This document shows, in pieces, positions 56,737-64,000 of a stretch of 64,000 nt of DNA. The stretch comes from Macrotis lagotis (lineage: Eukaryota; Chordata; Mammalia; Peramelemorphia; Peramelidae): contig NC_133658.1 of the NCBI RefSeq assembly GCF_037893015.1, forward strand, positions 888,442,080 through 888,506,079, in the 5' to 3' direction. A program made the translations under genes and the position numbers. The notes beneath the pieces are model-generated. The model was not told the origin of the DNA, did no database searches, and saw only the letters and a program-made list of their open reading frames with translations. Position 1 is the stretch's first letter. Each line of letters begins with the position of its first letter.

Positions 56737-57177
56737 TGAAGGGTGGGAAGGGACAGTGCTCCCCATCACAGAGGGTCTGGGCCATTACCCTCAGCCTCCC
56801 TTACCATAGGCCAAGGGTGAGAAAGGGTAATAAGCTCTTGATTTCTCCTCTTCCACTATTACACTGGCCTTGGCCTTGGGGTGGTCGGAGCTGAGTAAAA
56901 ACACCAAAGATTTGTTCTCTCATCTCCTTCCCCCTGCCCTGCCAAGAAGCCCATCTGAACTAGATGTGAAGTTGGTGGCTCCAGCTGGAGATGGAGGAAC
57001 CACAGGCTCCTGGAGCCAGGAAACCAAGGGCAGGAGGCAGGGCCTCTCCTGCACGCAGACTGACCTCAGATCTGCAAGAGAGAAGAAGGAAGGGAGATGG
57101 GGTGGAAGGACATGTCATAGGGTAGAAACGAGAATGCAAGGTCTTCTCTTTCTTCCTCCTTCCCTCTTCCTTTCTCT

Positions 57178-57180
<3 letters not shown>

Positions 57181-57241
<61 letters not shown>
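57181..57241 (+). repeat. (TC)30 microsatellite in the GPR153 3'UTR
   Basis: Uninterrupted TC repeat within the transcribed 3'UTR, preceded by C/T-rich sequence from 57142. Confidence 0.95.
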
Positions 57242-57246
<5 letters not shown>

Positions 57247-58050
57247 TCCCATTCCCTTGTTCTTCCTCTGCCCCTCCCTTCCTTCACTCTACTCTATCCA
57301 TTTTCCACTGTGACCCATAACTAACTGTAACTCCACCTTTCGCCCCCAACCCTTTAGACCTAACCCTTGGGGCCATGGAAGGAGAGAAAAGATCCTCTTT
57401 GGGATCCCTAAAAGCACAGGGGCATACAAAAGCCCAAATCCACTTCCCTCCTGTTCTGCCTCAGTTTTTCCCCATCTGTGATGGATAGGGGGATACTAAT
57501 TACTTCACTCTCAGGGCTGTGATGAGGACGCATGTCCTTTGTGTATGCAGAAAGAGGCAGTGGGGTATCCATTGGGATGGTCAATCTACAGAGAACTGAA
57601 ACTCTCCTGGCTTCATTCATCTGAGAGGGATATGGGAAGGTGCAATGTCCACACATCCAGTATCCCTGTTCTCTACTGCCCTTCATGGTCACCAACTGGA
57701 AGTGTGAAATACAGTGGGTGTTCTGGGTGAAAAAAAAGGACAAAATAAGGGCCTTGAGCATACATAGACTTAGGACCATACATTTCAGGGGGCCTTTCCT
57801 GGCTTGGCTCAAGGGTCAGGTCTCAAGTCCAAATCATAGTAGAGATGCCCAAGCCTGGCAGCATCTCCAAAGGCAGAGGGCAGGGGGTGGGGAGCAATAC
57901 CCTGAAGCTGGACCGACACAAAGTCTACCCCGAATCTCTCCTTCTGAAGCAATTTAAGACTCCTGAGCAGAGAGGGATTTGGGAATTCTGTTGGAGGGAC
58001 CACACTTCTCAGGTCACTCTGCAGCCACCATATGGGAGCAGGGATGGGGT

Positions 58051-58090
58051 CACACACACACACACACACACACATACACACACAGACACA
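58051..58090 (+). repeat. (CA)n microsatellite in the GPR153 3'UTR
   Basis: CA units with single CATA and CAGA interruptions. Confidence 0.93.
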
Positions 58091-58417
58091 GTGTAAATAG
58101 TAATCCTACTGTGGCTGATTTTCTAAGAGCTGGAGGAAACTTCTCCAGAAAAATGCTGCTGTGCCTTCATGGACTGAACAAATGCTGGTCAGTCAGTGAC
58201 CTCCTTTGGGGTGAGCTTCCCACTTCCCTTCAAGCCAGGGTGAGGGGAAAGAAATGGCTTTAAGCAATTGTTTAAAATTTGTAATACTGTCTATTTTTCC
58301 ACACACATTTATAAGCATCAAAACAGTCAAATGGCAATACTTGGAGGCAAATAGAGTTGGGGCACAAAATTCCAACTCTTTGACCCCAGTTTTTAAACAC
58401 AGTTTTAGAAAACAAAA

Positions 58418-58545
58418 TCCCATCCAACAAGCATTTATTTATTAAGCATCTGCTGTGAGGTGAACATTGTGTGGGGCCCTTGGGTATACAAAGACAGGAA
58501 AACAAATTCTCCTTCCCTTCAAGGAGCTTAGACACTCAACTGGAG
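58418..58545 (-). mobile_element. L2 LINE fragment inside the GPR153 3'UTR
   Basis: CAACAAGCATTTATTTATTA, AAGCATCTGCTGTGAGGTGA and CCCTTCAAGGAGCTTAGACA. Confidence 0.72.
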
Positions 58546-58958
58546 GTGTTTACATCTTATTGAACTAATACGTAAAAACTCCAGCAGAAATACCCATCCC
58601 AGATGGGGAGGGGGCTGGCCAGCTAGGGGCTGTTGTCACATTTGGGGTTTGCTGTTCAGGCCCCTTCCCCTCCTTGCACAATGACCGTGATGTTCCCACT
58701 AGTTTGTGGGCTCACACCACTCCTTCGAAGTATCCTGTGTATGTGTACTTTGCAATTGTAAAGAGTCTGTTGCATCCATGTTGTCTGATGCACCCCAAAT
58801 GTCTTTCTATTGCTTTGTCTATCCAAAGTGATTTGTCTTTGTTTACCCTAAAGTGGGGAGCATTCAACCCAGAACCCTGGGGAATTGTTTATAATTTTCT
58901 TTCATCCTTTTTTTTTGGGGGGGGGGGCAACTTGCCAATTCTCTTCTGTACAGGACTG

Positions 58959-58964
58959 AATAAA
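58959..58964 (+). promoter_or_regulatory. GPR153: GPR153 polyadenylation signal AATAAA
   Basis: First canonical AATAAA after the stop codon, followed within 30 bases by T/G-rich sequence (TGGTTTGCACTTGGTTC). Usage is inferred. Confidence 0.72.
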
Positions 58965-59149
58965 ACTCCCTCTGAATGGTTTGCACTTGGTTCTATAAGC
59001 CTGGCTTCATACTCCCTTGTTCTACCCCAGTTATCTCAAGTGGAGAAGCATCTTGCTTATACCATATTGGGAAAATCCCATCAAATTAATATTAAACTGT
59101 TAAAAGATTTACAAGTCACATTGTTTTGTAATAGTCCTATGAGCTGGTT

Positions 59150-59310
59150 CTTATATGTATTCCCCCCATTTTACAGATAAAGAAACTCAGTCTTAGAAAG
59201 GTTAAGTAATTAGCCCAGGGTCAATCAGTAGTAAGTATTAGATGTGAGATTTGAACTTGGGTTTTTAGACACTCCAGGTCTAATGCTCTTTGACTTTGCC
59301 ACAGAACCCC
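59150..59310 (-). mobile_element. MIR-type SINE
   Basis: CCCCATTTTACAGATAAAGA, GGTTAAGTAATTAGCCCAGG, AGATTTGAACTTGGG. It lies just beyond the inferred GPR153 poly(A) site. Confidence 0.8.
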
Positions 59311-59689
59311 TAAAATATATCAGAGGGCCAGAAAATATCATTTTTCTGGGAACCAATTGATTAATCCCTAGTCAACTGGGAACTAATTGTTTGATGCCGG
59401 ATGACTGTCCTCTCTATAACCAGAGCTAGTTACTTCCTTGAGACTTAAGGTAGTCACTTCAAGCATTAGGTCTGAACTCCCAATACCACTTCACCCTCTT
59501 CCCTTCCTCCCACCCTTCCAATCTCTCCCCTCTGACCTTTGGCAAAATCCCTTTTACCTCTGGCCAGATAAAGTCAACATTTATTCAAAGTATCTATGGT
59601 GTATTAGGGAAATGCATTAAATACATTCTATTAGGGAAATATGAAAACAAAAATGAAAACTCTCAAAGAATTAACATTCTATTAAGAGC

Positions 59690-60260
59690 GTTGAACTTGA
59701 AAATCATTTCTTCAATCCCTATCATATGCCTAACACTGGAGAGATAAGTACAAAAGGGAGATTGTCCATTTCTTGAAGGAATTTACAGTCCAATGGGAGA
59801 GACCACCCCTAGGGGAAAGAGAAAGGCAAAGAAAGAAGTTTTTGTCTGCATAGTGGTAACTGGAGCCACAGGGCAGGAGATTGTTATGCCCTTTCCAGAA
59901 GCAATGATACCATTTATTTGCCTATTATCATCAGAGGTAGGGGCACATGGCAAGATTATTGAGATGGATGGCAGTATGATGTATGTGGATAGGTATAGTA
60001 AGTTAGACAAATCTGTACTCGCTTACTCTCAAAACAATGTGCAAATTGTGAGTAAATATAATGTATGAAAATAATTTCTAGAGGAAGGAACTGGTAATGG
60101 GAGAGTAGAGAGTCATAGAGGAAAGAACATCTAAACTTTCTTAAAGGAAGTTAGGAATAAAAGGAGACATGGCAGCAAAGGACATTCCAAAGTGAAAGGA
60201 ATCACTTTGCCAAGACTCCCAGGCAGAAGATGGAATGTTACAAATGGAGAACAGCTGACA
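59690..60260 (-). mobile_element. L2 LINE fragment, antisense
   Basis: ATGCCTAACACTGGAGAGAT, CTTGAAGGAATTTACAGTCC, AATGGGAGAGACCACC; the later part is weaker. Confidence 0.55.
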
Positions 60261-60454
60261 AACCAGTTTAACCAGAATAGAATGTACAAGAGAAATTAAA
60301 ACTGAAATGGTGGGTAAAGATTTGTATTTTAACTCAAAAAGTCGGGGTCAAATTTCTGTTTCTGGAATACTAATTTTGTCACTGCAAAGAGTGAATTATG
60401 GAAGAAAGAGAAGGGAAGGCCAATAAGGCAGCTCTTGTAATAGGTCCAGATGAA

Positions 60455-60655
60455 CGTCTGAATAGTAATAATTGACATTTCAAAAAGTGATTTAGAGTTA
60501 TCTCAGTTGATTTTCACCAAAAAAAAAGTGTTATAGACACTATTGTTTTGTAGATCAGAGACCTGACCCAGAAAAGACAAAACTGCTTGCTAGGGGGTCA
60601 GACCTAAGATTTGAATCCTGACTCCACGCCTAGTGCTCTATGCCCTCAACCAAAT
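60455..60655 (-). mobile_element. MIR-type SINE, diverged
   Basis: TGACATTTCAAAAAGTGATT, ATCTCAGTTGATTTTCACCA and CTCCACGCCTAGTGCTCTAT. Confidence 0.68.
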
Positions 60656-60828
60656 CAAGGGAATGGTTGTGTGAGCTGAGAGTTGGGGACCAATTCCAGA
60701 AGTGCTGTAAAAGTAGAATCAATAAGACTTGTCAGTTGATTGAATGTAACAATTAGCTACCCTATGGCTTCACTCCTGTATCTTCTTGGACCAACATTTC
60801 CTTCCCTACCCACCACTTTCCTCTTCTA

Positions 60829-60978
60829 TTTTTTTTGGGGGGGGTTGCAAGACAGTGGGGTTAAGAGACTTGCCCAAGGTCACACAGCTAAGTATTAAGT
60901 GCCTGAGTCCAAATTTGAACTCAGGTCCTCCTGACTCCAGGATCAGTGCTCTCTCAACTGCACCACCTAGATGCCCCT
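60829..60978 (-). mobile_element. Marsupial tRNA-derived SINE
   Basis: Antisense copy with a T8G8-type left end and GCACCACCTAGATGCCCC right end; short flanking CCTCTTC repeat. Confidence 0.9.
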
Positions 60979-61162
60979 CCTCTTCATCTTGTCTCCATGA
61001 TGATGTAAGCTCCTTGAAGGCAGTCACTGGAAAAATAATGGTGCTATTAACTCAAATGGAGAAGCATAGGAAAGGACTGATTGAGGAGTGGAGGGTAACA
61101 AAATATACAAATTCCATTCCAGACATATTGAGTTTCATATGCTTTTAAGAGTAGATGTCCAG

Positions 61163-61323
61163 GGGCAACTAGGTGGCGCAGTGGATCGAGCACCAGCCCT
61201 GGAATCAGGAGGACCTCAGTTCAAATCGGGCCTCAGACACTTAATAATTGCCTAGCTATGTGACCCTGGGCAAGTCACTTAACTTCATTGCCTTAAATAA
61301 ATTTTTAAAAATATTAAAAAAAA
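61163..61323 (+). mobile_element. Marsupial tRNA-derived SINE
   Basis: GGGCAACTAGGTGGCGCAGT start and A-rich tail. Perfect 16-bp target duplication AAGAGTAGATGTCCAG at 61147-61162 and 61324-61339. Confidence 0.95.
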
Positions 61324-61487
61324 AAGAGTAGATGTCCAGCAGGTATTTGGTAATGCAGGACTAGAGCAAGAGAGAAAGGAAGGGAGATTAAGGCTGGAAA
61401 GATAGATTTGGAAGTCACCTGTAGATAATGAATCCATGGGAGCTCCCAAATTCAGTGAGGAACACTTAGAGAATTATCAAGTAAAAT

Positions 61488-61545
61488 TTTTTTTTAAGTT
61501 TTTGCAAGGCAATGGGGTTAAGTGACTTGCCCACGGTCACACGTA
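61488..61545 (-). mobile_element. Marsupial tRNA-derived SINE, 3' fragment
   Basis: Antisense GCAAGGCAATGGGGTTAAGT to GGTCACAC, ending abruptly; a 5'-truncated copy. Confidence 0.85.
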
Positions 61546-62544
61546 AGACAAATCTATAAGTTTTAAAGAGGAAAAAACTAGGGGAAAATAAGAAAATGTG
61601 GAATATTAGCACCAATGTTTTAACAGAACTAAGGGTTCTTTTCTTAAGGGAAACCACAAAAGTTTTAGAGTTTCTTCTTCCAACTTGCCCAAGGAACCTT
61701 GGTTAGGGAGACTCTTTTCAGTCTCTGCCCAAAGACTCCTCCTCCTCCCCTGGGCTTCATAACCTCCATTGCTTGACATCTCTATCACCTTTCCTAGAGG
61801 CTTCAATGACTCCAGCCTTAAGGTCCCATCTGGGCTCGCTTCTGCCTGGTTGGGCTTCCTTTAAATTATCTTCAGTAACCTATGTTAAAACTGGTTCAAA
61901 CCTTAGATCATCTTGGAATTTAAATGATAAAGAGAGTTTAAGGATTACCTAGTCTTTTAACAGAGGCTAAAAAGAGGTGGTTACTTACATAAAGAGATAG
62001 TTCATTTATGGCAGAATTAGGATGAAACTAGGTACTTTGGCTTCAAATTTAATGAATTTTTCACTACCTTTTAAAGTTTGTTTACAACTCCAGGACTATA
62101 TCCACACTTGTTTGTGGCTGACATTGAGCAGTGCAGATCAAGTCCTAGTATAGGAGAACAGTTTGGTTCAACAAAAAAGACATTTTTGAGTCAAAGCACC
62201 TAGATTCAAAATTCAGTTTTTCCATTTACTATGGCCTTACTTCCTTCATTTATATAACGAAGAATTGGAGCTAGATTGTCTTTCAGGATCTTATATTTCT
62301 ATGTGATCCAATGTGTCTTCATTGAAATACATAATTATGCAAAAGAGAGTCTGCTTTAACTACTCATACAAGAAAAACCAAGTGGATAAAGGATATCTCT
62401 TGTCAGGATTATGATTTGCAAGCAAGGCATGGATCTGGTTCATCAGAACAAATATCTTAGACATTGAAGAAGAGCAGCAAATTGTTGCAAAATTGAATAC
62501 AAGGAAGAGAGCAGGAGCCCATTTAGAGAGTCTTGCAGCATTTT

Positions 62545-62711
62545 CTTTTCTTTTCTTTTTTTTAGCTTTTTTTTGCAAGGCAAATGAGGTTAAAGTGGCT
62601 TGCCCGAGGCCACACAGCTAGGTAATTGTTAATCATGTGAGGGTGGATTTGAACTTAGGTCCTCCTGACTCCAGGGCGGTACTCTATCCATTGCGCCACC
62701 TAGCCACCTCT
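62545..62711 (-). mobile_element. Marsupial tRNA-derived SINE
   Basis: Antisense copy with a T-rich left end, flanked by GCAGCATTTT / ACAGCATTTT. Confidence 0.92.
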
Positions 62712-62835
62712 ACAGCATTTTTAATGACTGTCTGAAACAAAATCTCTGACACTAAATGTTCTTCCTATGATTCTGTATATGTGCAAAGCATAGAATACTG
62801 ATTTCCAGAGATTCAAAACTATAGAACTACTAAAA

Positions 62836-62890
62836 GTAATAAAATAAAATAAAATAAATGAAATGAAATAAAATAAAATAAAATAAAATG
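62836..62890 (+). repeat. (AAAAT)n microsatellite
   Basis: AATAAAATAAAATAAAAT-type units with two ATGAA variants. Confidence 0.92.
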
Positions 62891-63499
62891 AGAGACCTAT
62901 AGTGGATCTAGATAGATTGGTGCATACCAAGATGAATTGCTTACAAGAAGTGTCATAAAAGATAAACTCAGAAAAGGTGGGCCAATCATGACTGATAATA
63001 ATGATACCCACATTTATATAGTGTTCTGGTACCTGAAAGGCATTTGGCAAATATTATCTCCTTTGATCCATACAACTCTGGGAGGTATCCACCCAGGTAT
63101 ATATCTCTACATCCTCATCACAACCCTTACTTTCTCAAAGAGTTCACTGCTAGATTCTAAGTCTCTTCCCCCCCACCATTCCTTCAATATACATATTGGT
63201 ACTCCCTCCAACACTCTAAGTTTCCAAGTAATCAAATGGATTTATTACCCTGACTTAGTCTCTACCTAAGTTACACTCAAGAAATGGCCATACCTTTGAT
63301 CTTGCTATCCCCCACAAGGGTCCCACTTTCATATTCTTGAACTCTAAAAATTCCTTTATCTGATCATAATATTTTATCATTCCATCTTTCAACCTCTACT
63401 GCTACTCTCTATCATTATCATGACCTCCATTGCTCTATTCCTTCCCAGGCCACCACCTGGAAAATTATAACAGTTACAATGAATAAGGTCAATTCTATG

Positions 63500-64000
63500 T
63501 TAGCCTCAACACTCAAGTTTTTTTTGTCCCCTTATTCTTTTACTAATCATCCTTTGCCAAGTCTCATTCTTGGATTATTCCAACAGCCAATGCCTTTGCT
63601 CTTGTTCCACCACCATCTTTCCAGTCACTTACGTATCATTCTCAGTTGAGTTACTACATGTAATCCACTGTGTTAACTATTGCCTGTTAATATGATGTCC
63701 TTCATAATATCTCTCATATATATCCCCTTCCTTCCTCTGACAGAGCCACCACCACTGGGCTAGCCCTTATCACTTAATAGAAAGACTATCACAATGGCCT
63801 TCTAGTCTACCTGCTAGCTCTCTTCCTCTCCATTCCAGCCCATCCTTCATTCAGCTGTCAGACTGATCTTCAGGTATAGGTCTGACCACTCCACATCTCC
63901 TCCTGACCCCCCCCATTAAACAAATTCCTTTAGTTCCCTGTCTTATCCAACATCAAATGTTAAATCCTATAACATCCAAAACCCTTCATAAGCTGGGCTC
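63500..64000 (+). mobile_element. L2 LINE fragment reaching the window end
   Basis: TAGAAAGACTATCACAATGG, TTCCATTCCAGCCCATCC-type and GACTGATCTTCAGGTATAGG blocks follow the L2 reverse-transcriptase 3' part; it ends with ACCCTTCATAAGCTGGGCTC. Confidence 0.6.

Larger units (their letters stand above)
56737..58985 (+). other. GPR153: GPR153 3' untranslated region
   Basis: About 2.2 kb without a coding exon, up to the first canonical poly(A) hexamer at 58959. It includes a (TC)30 tract (57181-57241), a (CA)n tract (58051-58090) and an L2-like piece (58418-58540). The last 300 bases look non-repetitive. The cleavage site is inferred. Confidence 0.75.
58990..64000. other. Region downstream of GPR153
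   Basis: No exon was recognised on either strand; in particular no bHLH/WRPW sequence of HES3, which lies tail-to-tail with GPR153 in human. Contents are MIR, L2 and marsupial SINE copies listed separately. 61800-62500 shows nothing nameable. Confidence 0.65.

Noticed and set aside
59000-64000. HES3, expected tail-to-tail with GPR153 from human gene order.
   Set aside because: No bHLH or WRPW-coding sequence could be seen on the minus strand; it may lie beyond the window.

Overview
The window is vertebrate nuclear DNA, almost certainly from a marsupial. It has spliced genes with GT/AG introns, one CpG island and dense retrotransposon debris (L2, CR1/L3, L1, MIR). The strongest lineage clue is a tRNA-derived SINE beginning GGGGCAGCTAGGTGG, present about 15 times, many copies with intact target-site duplications. 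This element and the RTE-tailed MAR1-type SINEs are typical of marsupial genomes. The species cannot be fixed from the sequence.

Two protein-coding genes are supported, both on the + strand. (1) ACOT7 (acyl-CoA thioesterase 7): only the last coding exon (25688-25786) and its 3'UTR with a poly(A) signal at 26093 are present. Everything to the left is its last intron. (2) GPR153 (orphan class A-like GPCR): essentially complete. A non-coding first exon lies in a CpG island near 30.6-30.85 kb, and five coding exons follow (38561-38916, 43397-43826, 52257-52446, 54303-54487, 55945-56736). Together they encode 650 residues in a continuous frame across all four splice junctions. The 3'UTR is about 2.2 kb and ends near a poly(A) signal at 58959. 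The ACOT7-GPR153 tail-to-head order is the same as on human 1p36.31, which supports GPR153 over its paralogue GPR162.

Layout: 1-25.7 kb is ACOT7 intron, holding L2, MIR and SINE copies, an antisense L1 ORF1 relic (18.1-19.2 kb), a CR1/L3 reverse-transcriptase relic (20.4-21.6 kb), an antisense L2 reverse-transcriptase relic (24.0-25.3 kb) and a 430-bp polypurine tract. 26.1-30.2 kb is intergenic. 30.2-32.05 kb is the GPR153 CpG island, with a G-run array and a pyrimidine tract just inside intron 1. 32-56 kb holds the GPR153 introns, rich in SINEs and simple repeats, including a 1.8-kb A/T-rich degenerate tandem array before exon 4 and a GATA array before exon 6. 59-64 kb is downstream intergenic sequence made mostly of SINE, MIR and L2 copies; HES3, the next gene in human, was not seen.

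I found no new multigene system. The observations most worth checking are an upstream ORF that overlaps the GPR153 start codon, further uORFs in its leader, a 3' splice site of exon 4 abutting (perhaps partly made of) an old L2 copy, a 57-bp mariner-type hairpin element nested in an older repeat, and several structured tandem repeats close to exons.
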